A DNA stretch of 46,510 nt, taken from assembly GCA_000433535.1 (NCBI GenBank), contig FR892673.1:47503-94012 (forward strand), in the 5' to 3' direction. Positions 36,601 through 44,423 of this stretch are shown piece by piece (within the stretch, counting starts at the first letter, position 1; each line of letters opens with the position of its first letter). The stretch is from Dorea sp. CAG:317 (lineage in GTDB: Bacteria; Bacillota; Clostridia; Lachnospirales; Lachnospiraceae). The position numbers were made by a program, and so were the translations under genes. Below the pieces are notes generated by a model. That model was not told the DNA's origin and searched no databases. It saw only the letters and a program-made list of their open reading frames with translations.

Positions 36601-36828
36601 ATGTTTAAAAACAGCGTATTAAAGGTATCTGTAGATACCAAAAAGTGGCTCAAAGCCGCAGGAATTAGAGCAGTAAAAACGATGGCGCAGACAGCAGTTG
36701 CAGTGATCGGAACAGGGGCGGTGCTCAGCGCGGTAGATTGGAAGATGGTATTGTCTGCTTCTGTTGTTGCAGGCATTGTAAGTATCTTAACTAGCGTAGC
36801 AGGCATCCCAGAAGTAGAGGGCGAGTAA
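36601..36828 (+). CDS. holin (r1t-type)
   Basis: Protein of 75 residues from ATG 36601 behind AAGAGGAGGG. The sequence has two hydrophobic segments (about 22-42, RAVKTMAQTAVAVIGTGAVLSAV, and 49-68, VLSASVVAGIVSILTSVAG) as in phage r1t holins. It opens the membrane so the amidase can reach the wall. An upstream in-frame ATG at 36556 overlaps the XhlA gene and lacks a ribosome site. Confidence 0.85.
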   Translation: MFKNSVLKVSVDTKKWLKAAGIRAVKTMAQTAVAVIGTGAVLSAVDWKMVLSASVVAGIVSILTSVAGIPEVEGE

Positions 36829-36863
36829 TCGTCATTTTGCAAAAATGAAAGAGAGGAAACAAT

Positions 36864-37361
36864 ATGGGAATGAAATTTAAACAAGCATTAGAAGAAATGA
36901 AAAAAGGAATTCCAATGAAGCTTCCTACATGGGGAGGTTATTGGTGCTGGGATGAAGAAACACAGACAATTATCATGTACACAAAGGACAATCAGCGATT
37001 AGATATCAGGGAAACACAGCGAGTTGAATATACATTGATGAATGTTCTTTCTGAGGAATGGATTCCGGCAGATGGAAATAATTGCCCGGTACTCGGTGGA
37101 GAAGCGACATTTTCTTTTGGGGAAGCAATTAAGTATGTGAAACGAGGATTGAAAGTTGCACGTAAAGGGTGGAATGGAAAGAAACAGTATATTCAGCTTG
37201 CAACAGGAATCTCATATACATTTGAAGGCAATGTTATCAATTGTGAGCATGAGTCTATTGGAAATAAGGCAATTGCGTTTGTCGGAACCTCCGGGGTTCA
37301 GATGGGTTGGTTAGCGTCACAGGCGGACATGTTGGCAGAAGATTGGGTATTTGTAGAATAG
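36864..37361 (+). CDS. double Tad2-like (DUF2829) protein, candidate anti-Thoeris
   Basis: Protein of 165 residues made of two DUF2829-like units. Unit 1 (about 3-68): FKQALEEMKKGIPMKLPTWGGYW...IIMYTK...EEWIPAD. Unit 2 (about 82-165): FSFGEAIKYVKRGLKVARKGWNGKKQYIQLATG...GWLASQADMLAEDWVFVE, the canonical form with GWNGK, ASQ.D.L.EDW. Tad2 proteins bind the signalling nucleotide of the Thoeris defence system and block it. Unit 1 has a partly different set (WGGYW, EEW) and may have another ligand or structural role. It lies between holin and amidase genes, with GAGAGGAAAC upstream. Confidence 0.8.
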   Translation: MGMKFKQALEEMKKGIPMKLPTWGGYWCWDEETQTIIMYTKDNQRLDIRETQRVEYTLMNVLSEEWIPADGNNCPVLGGEATFSFGEAIKYVKRGLKVARKGWNGKKQYIQLATGISYTFEGNVINCEHESIGNKAIAFVGTSGVQMGWLASQADMLAEDWVFVE

Positions 37362-37376
37362 AAAAGGAGAATTATT

Positions 37377-38051
37377 ATGGCAAAAGTATTTCTTAGTGCC
37401 GGACATGGTGGAAGTGATCCGGGGGCAGTAGCTTACGGGATGAAAGAGAAGGACATTAACCTGCAGATCATGCTTGCCTGTCACAATGAATTGATAAGGC
37501 ATGGTGTAACAGTTGTATGCAGTAGAACAAAAGACGAAAACGATCCAGTGTCGCAGGAAGTAAAAGAAGCAAATGCGTGCGGAGCTTCTGTAGCAGTTTC
37601 TTTCCATACAAATGCCGGAAAGGGTGATGGATCAGAAAGTTATTACTATGCTACAAGCGAAAAAGGAAAGAAGTTAGCGCAGTATTGCGAAGATGAAACT
37701 AAGAAAATCGGGCAGAACTCCAGAGGCATAAAGACGAAGAATCTTGCATTTACAAGAGGCACTAAGATGGTGGCTGTACTGTGCGAGTGTGCGTTCATTG
37801 ACAATGACAAGGACAACGACATCATTGACACCGTGGCAGAGCAAAAGGCCTTTGGTGTTGCCTATGCAAAAGCTATCTTGAGATATCTCGGTATTGCATA
37901 TAAGAGTCAAAGTTCAAGTGATGGATCTGGTTCGAGCTCTGGCGCGTTGTATCGAGTACAGGTTGGAGCATTCGGAAACAAGAAAAACGCAGAGAAGCTC
38001 GCTGCCGAATTAAAGGCAAAAGGATACTCTGTTGTTATTAAACAATACTAA
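37377..38051 (+). CDS. N-acetylmuramoyl-L-alanine amidase (endolysin)
   Basis: Protein of 224 residues. Amidase_3 domain (1-173) with the zinc set His10 (SAGHGG), Glu24 and His77 (SFHTN), and catalytic Glu137 (CECAF). A serine/glycine linker (about 177-190) leads to a short SPOR-like tail (LYRVQVGAFGNKKNAEKLAAELKAKGYSVVIKQY), half the usual length, for wall binding. It cleaves the peptide from the glycan to lyse the host. No signal peptide, so it depends on the holin. Confidence 0.93.
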   Translation: MAKVFLSAGHGGSDPGAVAYGMKEKDINLQIMLACHNELIRHGVTVVCSRTKDENDPVSQEVKEANACGASVAVSFHTNAGKGDGSESYYYATSEKGKKLAQYCEDETKKIGQNSRGIKTKNLAFTRGTKMVAVLCECAFIDNDKDNDIIDTVAEQKAFGVAYAKAILRYLGIAYKSQSSSDGSGSSSGALYRVQVGAFGNKKNAEKLAAELKAKGYSVVIKQY

Positions 38052-38057
38052 AAAATT

Positions 38058-38081
38058 CCCGACAGCCTAAAAACTGTCGGG
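38058..38081. terminator. terminator at the right end of the prophage
   Basis: CCCGACAG (38058-38065) pairs with CTGTCGGG (38074-38081). The U-rich tract (AATTTTTTAG) is on the minus strand, so it stops transcription entering the prophage from the truncated host gene; it may also end the amidase message. Confidence 0.7.
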
Positions 38082-38114
38082 AGTACTATAGAAATAAAAG
38101 CTGAATAGGTGCAG

Positions 38115-38145
38115 TAAAAACTATAATTCAACGGTAAAGTCGGCC
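38115..38145. other. attR (prophage-host junction)
   Basis: Core TCAAC at 38128-38132. Phage sequence lies to the left, and the truncated substrate-binding protein gene continues to the right; its reading frame meets a phage-supplied TAG just inside the junction. Confidence 0.8.
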
Positions 38146-38765
38146 TGACCTTCAGAGAACGCTGCGGCAGTAGAACCAAAGTCAATGTTCTGATTGATTG
38201 TCAGATCTTTTTCCGGGTCAATTTTATGTTGCTTTAAGATGTATTCAAAAACCATCTCCGGCATACCACCTTTTCTTCCGCCAAGCACTTCTTTCCCCTT
38301 TAAATTCTCCCATGAAAAATCATCATTTTTCTCACGGGCAACCAGAAAGTTCCCGGCTCTCTGCGTAAGCTGGGCAAAATTTACTACATAGTCAGAAGCG
38401 CCTTCGTTGTAAGTATAGATGGAAGCCTCAGAGCCCATGAATCCGATATCAGCATTTCCGGATAGCACAGCGGTCATAGTTTTATCCGCTCCAAATCCGG
38501 TTACAAGTTCGAGGTCGATTCCCTCCTCAGCAAAATACCCTTCTTCAATGGCGATATACATAGGTGCATAGAAAATAGAATGTGCCACTTCATTTAATAC
38601 GACCTTTTTCTTTTCGGATGAGTGATTTTTTTGCACTGTTTTTTCCTGTGCAGCTTTTGATGTGTCTTTCGTGTCTTTGTCTGATTCTTTCGATGAACAG
38701 GCAGATAAAACGCCGGCCATTAGCATGGTTGTGACTAAAACAAGTACCATCAGCCTTTTTTTCAT
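38121..38765 (-). pseudogene. 5' part of the split ABC substrate-binding lipoprotein gene
   Basis: Minus-strand frame of 214 codons: lipoprotein signal peptide with the lipobox AGVLSAC (Cys about 23), a Lys/Ser-rich spacer, then VVLNEVAHSIFYAPMYIAIEEGYFAEEGIDLELVTGFGADKTMTAVLSGNADIGFMGSEASIYTYNEG, the N-terminal lobe of an SsuA/NMT1/THI5-type binding protein. It ends after ADFTVE in two phage-derived codons and a stop. The rest is at 3101..3531. No permease or ATPase gene is near, so the substrate (sulfonate, nitrate, thiamine precursor or other) cannot be told. The start and ribosome site are intact, so a truncated product may be made. Confidence 0.88.
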
Positions 38766-38773
38766 AATAAAAA

Positions 38774-38817
38774 TCCTCCTTAAAAAACCTGGTGATATAA
38801 GGTATTCTTAAGGAGGA
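38774..38817 (-). promoter_or_regulatory. hairpin that sequesters the ribosome site of the lipoprotein gene
   Basis: On the minus strand TCCTCCTTAA pairs with TTAAGGAGGA and, after one bulge, GAA-ACCT pairs with AGG-TTTT; a 9-nt loop closes it. The right arm contains the Shine-Dalgarno AAGGAGGA, and UUUUUAUU follows, so it could be a terminator after the DUF1846 gene and a translation switch in one. Confidence 0.55.
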
Positions 38818-38834
38818 AAAATGTTCCTGTCTGA

Positions 38835-40328
38835 CTAAAGTCCTTTTCCGTGGAAAAGATTGGAAGTTTTTTCATATTTTGCTTCAAAGGTTGCCTGTAT
38901 GGACAGTTTTTTGAATTGTTTCATATCAACTGTTCCGATCATAACAGAAGTGTGAGCCTGGCATCCTTTTAATTTCGGAAGCTGTGCAAGTGCCAGCTGG
39001 GCAGTAGGGTTGGAAGCGGCGCTGACAGAAAGAGCAATAAGAATCTCGTCTGTGTGTAATCTTGGATTCTTGCTTCCCAGATACAGTGTTTTTAATTTTT
39101 GAATCGGCTCGATCGCCTCCGGAGAGATCACGTGTAATTTGTGGTCAATACCGGCCAACTCTTTCAGGGCATTGAGAAGAAGTGCTGCGGAGGCTCCAAG
39201 CAGATTGGAAGTTTTACCTGTTACGATGCGGCCGTCATGAAGTTCCAGTGCGGCAGCAGGGGCTCCGGTTTCTTCTGCGTGTTTTAATGCTACATCTACA
39301 ACAGGACGGTCATGAACAGTGATACCTGCCTGATTCATCAGCATTTCTAATTTATACACTTCTTCATCTGAGCATGCACCGATGAGGTGGCGTCTCAGAG
39401 AATCGTAATATCTTCGAATAATTTCCTGCTTGGAAGCTGCTTTACATACTTCATCATCACAAATACAGTTTCCGGCCATATTTACGCCCATGTCTGTAGG
39501 TGATTTGTAAGGACTTTCTCCATAAATGCGTACAAACATGGCATTTAACACAGGGAAGATCTCTACGTCACGATTATAGTTAACCGTTGTCTGACCATAT
39601 GCTTCTAAATGGAACGGATCAATCATATTGACATCATTTAAATCTGCAGTTGCTGCCTCATAAGCAAGGTTGACCGGATGTTTTAACGGGATGTTCCAAA
39701 TCGGGAAAGTCTCGAATTTTGCATATCCGGCACAGATACCGCGCTTGTGTTCATGGTAGAGCTGTGATAAGCAGACTGCCATTTTTCCGCTTCCCGGTCC
39801 CGGTGCAGTTACGACGATCAACGGGCGGGATGTTTCAATATAATCATTTTTTCCATATCCTTCATCACTGACAATGTGAGGGATATTAGATGGGTATCCG
39901 GAGATCGGATAATGACGGTATACTTTGATTCCTAATTTTTCCAGTCGGTTTTTAAATAAAGAAGCGCTTTCCTGACCGCTGTATTTCGTGATGACAACAC
40001 TTCCGACAAATAAATCGTGATTTTTGAAAATAGACATCAGTCTTAAAACGTCTAAATCATAAGTGATTCCAAGATCACCGCGTACTTTATTTTTCTCTAT
40101 ATCTTCTGCGCTGATGACAATAATGATCTCTGCCTGATCGGAGAGCTGCATCAGCATGCGCATTTTACTGTCTGGTTGAAATCCCGGAAGAACACGAGAT
40201 GCGTGATAATCATCAAAAAGTTTTCCGCCAAATTCCAAATAAAGTTTATTATCAAATTGTTTGATACGTTCCTTAATATGTGATGATTGTGTCTGCAAAT
40301 ATTTTTCATTATCAAATCCTATATTCAT
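38835..40328 (-). CDS. DUF1846 (UPF0371) family protein
   Basis: Protein of 497 residues, normal for the family: MNIGFDNEKYLQTQSSHIKERIKQFDNKLYLEFGGKLFDDYHASRVLPGFQPDSKMRMLMQL..., VVTAPGPGSGKMAVCLSQLYHEHKRGICAGYAKFETFPIWNIPLKHPVNLAYEAATADL. The GPGSGKMA loop looks like a P-loop variant. The family is widespread in Firmicutes and its function is not established. It is transcribed divergently from ftsH; the truncated lipoprotein gene follows on the same strand after a hairpin. Confidence 0.88.
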   Translation of the reverse strand: MNIGFDNEKYLQTQSSHIKERIKQFDNKLYLEFGGKLFDDYHASRVLPGFQPDSKMRMLMQLSDQAEIIIVISAEDIEKNKVRGDLGITYDLDVLRLMSIFKNHDLFVGSVVITKYSGQESASLFKNRLEKLGIKVYRHYPISGYPSNIPHIVSDEGYGKNDYIETSRPLIVVTAPGPGSGKMAVCLSQLYHEHKRGICAGYAKFETFPIWNIPLKHPVNLAYEAATADLNDVNMIDPFHLEAYGQTTVNYNRDVEIFPVLNAMFVRIYGESPYKSPTDMGVNMAGNCICDDEVCKAASKQEIIRRYYDSLRRHLIGACSDEEVYKLEMLMNQAGITVHDRPVVDVALKHAEETGAPAAALELHDGRIVTGKTSNLLGASAALLLNALKELAGIDHKLHVISPEAIEPIQKLKTLYLGSKNPRLHTDEILIALSVSAASNPTAQLALAQLPKLKGCQAHTSVMIGTVDMKQFKKLSIQATFEAKYEKTSNLFHGKGL

Positions 40329-40431
40329 CTTTCTAACCTCGTGCTTCTAATCTTTTTATCAGTATGAAATATTACCTTATCAAGTATACTACAAAGTATA
40401 GGAAGTTTACAATCTTTTCATAATGTTTTTA

Positions 40432-40460
40432 TTGATTTATAGGTAGGCTGTCCGTATAAT
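40432..40460 (+). promoter_or_regulatory. promoter of ftsH
   Basis: TTGATT (40432-40437) and TATAAT (40455-40460) are 17 bp apart, a near-consensus housekeeping promoter 26 bp upstream of the start codon. Confidence 0.75.
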
Positions 40461-40486
40461 AAAATGGTAATAACAGGAGGAGAAAC

Positions 40487-42454
40487 ATGGACAACCAAAA
40501 GAAAAATAATCAAAATCCCAATAATAAGAATAACAAGCAGGGATTTTCTTTTATTATTTTAGTGACTCTTATTACCAGTATTTTGGTAATGGCACTCTAT
40601 CAATTCCAGGGAGAGGGCGCAGAGTCAGAGATTACTTATGACAAGTTCCTTGAATATGTGGATAAGGGACAGGTAGCAAGAGTAGAAATTCAGAATGATC
40701 AGCTTGTGATCACTATGAAAAAAGAAAAAGGTGAAAGGACTGCAAAAGAATATTATACCGGTGTTGTCAAAGATGACACTTTGTCAGAGAGACTTTACAA
40801 GCATCATGTCGTGTACAGTCAGGAAATACCGGATACAACATCTGCGGTAATCTGGCAGTTGATCGGCACATTTCTTCCGATTGCCCTTCTGGTGGGAATG
40901 ATCGTTTGGATGACCAGAAAGATGGCAAAAGGCGGCGGAATGATGGGCGTCGGGAAGAGCAATGCTAAAATGTATGTAGAGAAACAGACCGGAGTGACCT
41001 TCCGGGATGTGGCAGGTCAGGAAGAAGCGAAGGAATCTCTGCAGGAAGTGGTAGATTTTCTGCACAATCCGGGGAAATATACGAGTGTGGGAGCGAAGCT
41101 TCCAAAAGGAGCGCTCCTTGTCGGACCTCCGGGAACCGGTAAGACTTTGCTGGCTAAGGCAGTTGCCGGAGAAGCAAAGGTTCCGTTCTTTTCTTTGAGC
41201 GGATCTGCCTTTGTGGAAATGTATGTAGGTGTAGGTGCTTCACGAGTACGTGATCTGTTTAAACAGGCACAGCAGATGGCGCCGTGTATTATTTTTATTG
41301 ATGAGATTGATGCCATTGGTAAGAGCAGAGATAATCAGATGGGAAGCAACGATGAGAGAGAACAGACATTGAATCAGCTTCTCGCAGAGATGGATGGATT
41401 TGAGAGTAATAAGGGACTGGTGCTTCTTGCAGCTACAAACCGTCCGGAGATCTTAGATCCTGCGCTTTTAAGACCGGGACGTTTTGACCGTCGAATTGTA
41501 GTAGAAAAACCGGATTTAAAAGGACGTGTAGATGTATTGAAGGTACATTCCAGAGACGTTCGAATGGATGAAACGGTTGATTTAGAGGCGATTGCCCTTG
41601 CAACATCCGGTGCGGTTGGTTCAGATCTTGCCAATATGATAAATGAAGCTGCGATCAATGCGGTTAAGCATGGAAGAAATGCGGTGAGTCAGGCAGATCT
41701 TTTCGAGGCAGTAGAAGTTGTTCTGGTAGGAAAAGAGAAGAAAGACCGAATCATGAGTCAGGAAGAGCGAAGAATTGTCTCCTACCACGAAGTGGGGCAC
41801 GCGCTTGTAAGTGCACTTCAGAAGGATTCTGAACCGGTACAGAAGATTACGATTGTACCTCGTACAATGGGAGCGCTTGGCTATGTGATGCAGACACCGG
41901 AAGAGGAGAAGTTCTTAAATACAAAGAAAGAGCTTGAGGCAATGCTCGTAGGAATGTTGGCAGGGCGTGCCGCAGAAGAAGTTGTCTTTGATACAGTGAC
42001 AACAGGCGCATCGAATGATATCGAGAAGGCAACCAGCATTGCAAGAGCGATGATCACTCAATATGGAATGAGTGAAAAATTCGGACTGATCGGTTTAGAG
42101 TCGATCCAGAACCGATATCTGGACGGAAGACCGGTGAGTAACTGTGGTCCTGAGACGGCGGCAGAGATTGATAAAGAAGTAATGAAAATGCTGAAAGATG
42201 CTTATGCAGAAGCGAAGCGGCTGCTTAGTGAGCATCGGACATCGTTAGATAAGATTTCTGATTTCCTTATTCAGAAGGAAACGATTACCGGAAAAGAATT
42301 TATGGAAATATTCCATGAAGTAGAAGGAATCTCTTCAGAGGATAAAGAAGGAAAAACGGCAGAACGAATTGCGATGACACCAGTGAACAATCATGAAGCA
42401 CAGGAAGTCGATACGGAAACCGGAACAAAAGAAATTGAATCAGAAGAAGTGTAA
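40487..42454 (+). CDS. ftsH: ATP-dependent zinc metalloprotease FtsH
   Basis: Membrane AAA+ protease of 655 residues. Two membrane spans (about 19-40 and 120-143) flank an extracytoplasmic domain. The AAA domain has Walker A GPPGTGKT (213-220), Walker B IIFIDEID and the SRH region (LLAATNRPEILDPALLRPGRFDR); the peptidase domain has HEVGH (about 435-439) and later acidic zinc ligands. It degrades misfolded membrane proteins and short-lived regulators. The C-terminal tail (after about 610) is acidic. Start behind AGGAGGAG. A terminator and the uvrC promoter follow. Confidence 0.97.
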   Translation: MDNQKKNNQNPNNKNNKQGFSFIILVTLITSILVMALYQFQGEGAESEITYDKFLEYVDKGQVARVEIQNDQLVITMKKEKGERTAKEYYTGVVKDDTLSERLYKHHVVYSQEIPDTTSAVIWQLIGTFLPIALLVGMIVWMTRKMAKGGGMMGVGKSNAKMYVEKQTGVTFRDVAGQEEAKESLQEVVDFLHNPGKYTSVGAKLPKGALLVGPPGTGKTLLAKAVAGEAKVPFFSLSGSAFVEMYVGVGASRVRDLFKQAQQMAPCIIFIDEIDAIGKSRDNQMGSNDEREQTLNQLLAEMDGFESNKGLVLLAATNRPEILDPALLRPGRFDRRIVVEKPDLKGRVDVLKVHSRDVRMDETVDLEAIALATSGAVGSDLANMINEAAINAVKHGRNAVSQADLFEAVEVVLVGKEKKDRIMSQEERRIVSYHEVGHALVSALQKDSEPVQKITIVPRTMGALGYVMQTPEEEKFLNTKKELEAMLVGMLAGRAAEEVVFDTVTTGASNDIEKATSIARAMITQYGMSEKFGLIGLESIQNRYLDGRPVSNCGPETAAEIDKEVMKMLKDAYAEAKRLLSEHRTSLDKISDFLIQKETITGKEFMEIFHEVEGISSEDKEGKTAERIAMTPVNNHEAQEVDTETGTKEIESEEV

Positions 42455-42463
42455 TGTTATAAT
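42435..42463 (+). promoter_or_regulatory. promoter of uvrC
   Basis: TTGAAT (42435-42440) and TATAAT (42458-42463) are 17 bp apart and lie across the ftsH stop codon. Confidence 0.7.
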
Positions 42464-42475
42464 AAAAGCACAAGT

Positions 42476-42508
42476 AAAAGGATGGAGGATTTTGCTTCCA
42501 TCCTTTTA
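42476..42508 (+). terminator. terminator/leader hairpin between ftsH and uvrC
   Basis: AAAAGGATGGA (42476-42486) pairs with TCCATCCTTTT (42497-42507), an 11-bp stem that ends in a T-rich arm. It lies just downstream of the uvrC promoter, so it may end the ftsH message, attenuate uvrC, or both. Confidence 0.65.
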
Positions 42509-42535
42509 TCGTATAAAATTGATTTAGGAGACATT

Positions 42536-44374
42536 ATGTTTGATATTCAGGAAGAATTAAAAAAACTGCCGGGAAAGCCGGGAGTATATTTAATGCATGA
42601 TGAAAAAGATGAGATTATCTATGTGGGAAAAGCGATCAGTCTGAAAAACCGGGTTCGCCAATATTTTCAAAGCAGTCGGAACAAAGGTGTGAAAATTGAG
42701 CAGATGGTGACCCATATTGCCAGATTTGAGTATATTGTGACAGATTCAGAGTTAGAAGCGCTTGTATTGGAATGTAATCTGATTAAAGAGCATCGTCCGA
42801 AATATAATACGATGTTGATGGACGATAAAGCATATCCATTTATAAAGGTAACTATGGATGAACCATTTCCGAGGATTATGATGGCGAGGAAGATGGTGAA
42901 GGATAAAGCAAAGTATTTTGGACCTTATACCAGTGCAGGAGCAGTTAAGGATACCATAGATCTGATTCGAAAATTATATCACATCAGAAGCTGCAATCGG
43001 AAGCTGCCGAAAGATATCGGCAAGGAACGACCTTGTCTGAATTATCACATCCATCAATGTGATGCGCCTTGTCAGGGCTATGTTTCCGAAGAAGAATATC
43101 GAAAATCAATTGCGCAAGTGCTCCAATTTTTAAATGGCAATTATGATCTTATTTTAAAAGAATTGGAGCAAAAGATGCAGGAGGCAGCGGAAAATCTGGA
43201 ATTTGAGAAGGCGGCAGAGTATCGGGAGCTTCTTTACAGTGTCCACAAGATTGCGCAGAAACAGAAGATAACAGATACGGCAGGAGAGGACAGAGATATT
43301 CTTGCAGTTGCCTCTGAGTCAGAGGATGCGGTTGTTCAGGTGTTTTTTATTCGTGGCGGCCGCCTGATCGGGAGAGATCATTTTTATCTGAAGATTTCGG
43401 AAGATCAAATGCCGGGAGAGATTCTGTCCAGCTTTGTGAAACAGTTTTACGCGGGAACCCCCTACATTCCGGCAGAGCTTATGCTTCCGGAAGTGATCGA
43501 AGATCAGGAGATTATTGAAGAATGGCTGAGTGTCAGACGTGGTCACAAAGTCCATATTCACGTGCCGCAAAAAGGGACAAAAGAAAAGCTTGTTGAGCTG
43601 GCAAAGAAAAATGCACAGCTTGTATTAAGTACGGATAAAGAGCGGTTGAAGAGAGAAGAGGGACGCACGATCGGCGCAGTCAAGGAACTCGGAAAAATTC
43701 TTGGCTTAGAAAGTATTTCCCGTATGGAAGCTTATGACATTTCCAATACGAGCGGTTTTGACTCGGTAGGTTCGATGATCGTCTACGAAAGAGGAAAACC
43801 GAAGCGGAACGATTACCGTAAATTCAAGATTAAAGGGGTACAGGGTGCAGATGATTATGCCAGTATGGAAGAAGTGCTCACAAGAAGATTTACGCATGGT
43901 CTGAAGGAGCGGGAAGAAGGAAAGGAAATGGGAGGATTTACGACGTTCCCGGATCTGATCCTTATGGACGGAGGAAGGGGGCAGGTGAATATTGCATTAA
44001 AGGTGCTAAATGACCTGCATCTTGATATTCCGGTGTGTGGAATGGTAAAAGACGATCATCATCGCACGCGAGGCCTGTATTATCAGAATGTCGAGCTTCC
44101 AATTGACAGAAATTCAGAAGCCTTTCGTCTGATTACAAGGATACAGGATGAGGCACATCGTTTTGCAATTACTTTTCACAGACAATTAAGAGGAAAAAAT
44201 CAGGTACATTCTATTTTGGATGATATTCCGGGAGTGGGGCCTGCCAGAAGAAAGGATTTGATGAAGTATTTTGCTGATATTACTGCAATTAAAAATGCAA
44301 CGGTAGAAGAACTGGAAAAATTACCCTCTATGAACAAAAAATCGGCAGAAGATGTATATAACTTTTTTCATTAG
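42536..44374 (+). CDS. uvrC: excinuclease ABC subunit C
   Basis: Protein of 612 residues from ATG 42536 (behind TAGGAGAC); an in-frame ATG at 42482 would translate through the leader hairpin. N-terminal GIY-YIG nuclease (GVYLMHDEKDEIIYVGKAISLKNRVRQYF, about 17-46) makes the 3' cut; a UVR motif (LEFEKAAEYRELL, about 220) binds UvrB; the RNase H-like C-terminal nuclease (EAYDISNTSGFDSVGSM) makes the 5' cut; a tandem helix-hairpin-helix end (DDIPGVGPARRKDLMKYF) binds DNA. Nucleotide excision repair. Confidence 0.97.
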   Translation: MFDIQEELKKLPGKPGVYLMHDEKDEIIYVGKAISLKNRVRQYFQSSRNKGVKIEQMVTHIARFEYIVTDSELEALVLECNLIKEHRPKYNTMLMDDKAYPFIKVTMDEPFPRIMMARKMVKDKAKYFGPYTSAGAVKDTIDLIRKLYHIRSCNRKLPKDIGKERPCLNYHIHQCDAPCQGYVSEEEYRKSIAQVLQFLNGNYDLILKELEQKMQEAAENLEFEKAAEYRELLYSVHKIAQKQKITDTAGEDRDILAVASESEDAVVQVFFIRGGRLIGRDHFYLKISEDQMPGEILSSFVKQFYAGTPYIPAELMLPEVIEDQEIIEEWLSVRRGHKVHIHVPQKGTKEKLVELAKKNAQLVLSTDKERLKREEGRTIGAVKELGKILGLESISRMEAYDISNTSGFDSVGSMIVYERGKPKRNDYRKFKIKGVQGADDYASMEEVLTRRFTHGLKEREEGKEMGGFTTFPDLILMDGGRGQVNIALKVLNDLHLDIPVCGMVKDDHHRTRGLYYQNVELPIDRNSEAFRLITRIQDEAHRFAITFHRQLRGKNQVHSILDDIPGVGPARRKDLMKYFADITAIKNATVEELEKLPSMNKKSAEDVYNFFH

Positions 44375-44393
44375 TGTGCTATACTGATATAAT
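44365..44393 (+). promoter_or_regulatory. promoter of hprK (weak -35)
   Basis: TTTTCA (44365-44370) and TATAAT (44388-44393), 17 bp apart. The -35 lies inside the last codons of uvrC. Confidence 0.5.
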
Positions 44394-44423
44394 TAGATGA
44401 ATAAAAGGAGTGGGAGCAAAAAC

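Larger units (their letters stand above)
3527..38132. mobile_element. siphovirus prophage, about 34.6 kb
   Basis: A full set of modules runs in the usual order: integration, lysogeny control, replication, late regulator, packaging, head, tail, host recognition and lysis. All late genes are on the plus strand. The ends are fixed by the split substrate-binding protein gene and the shared TCAAC core. No core head, tail or packaging gene is visibly broken, so the prophage may be inducible. The head module (SPP1/A118-type portal, minor head, GP20 scaffold, capsid) and the Gp15, Dit and Gp37-like tail genes are typical of temperate Firmicute siphoviruses. Confidence 0.95.
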
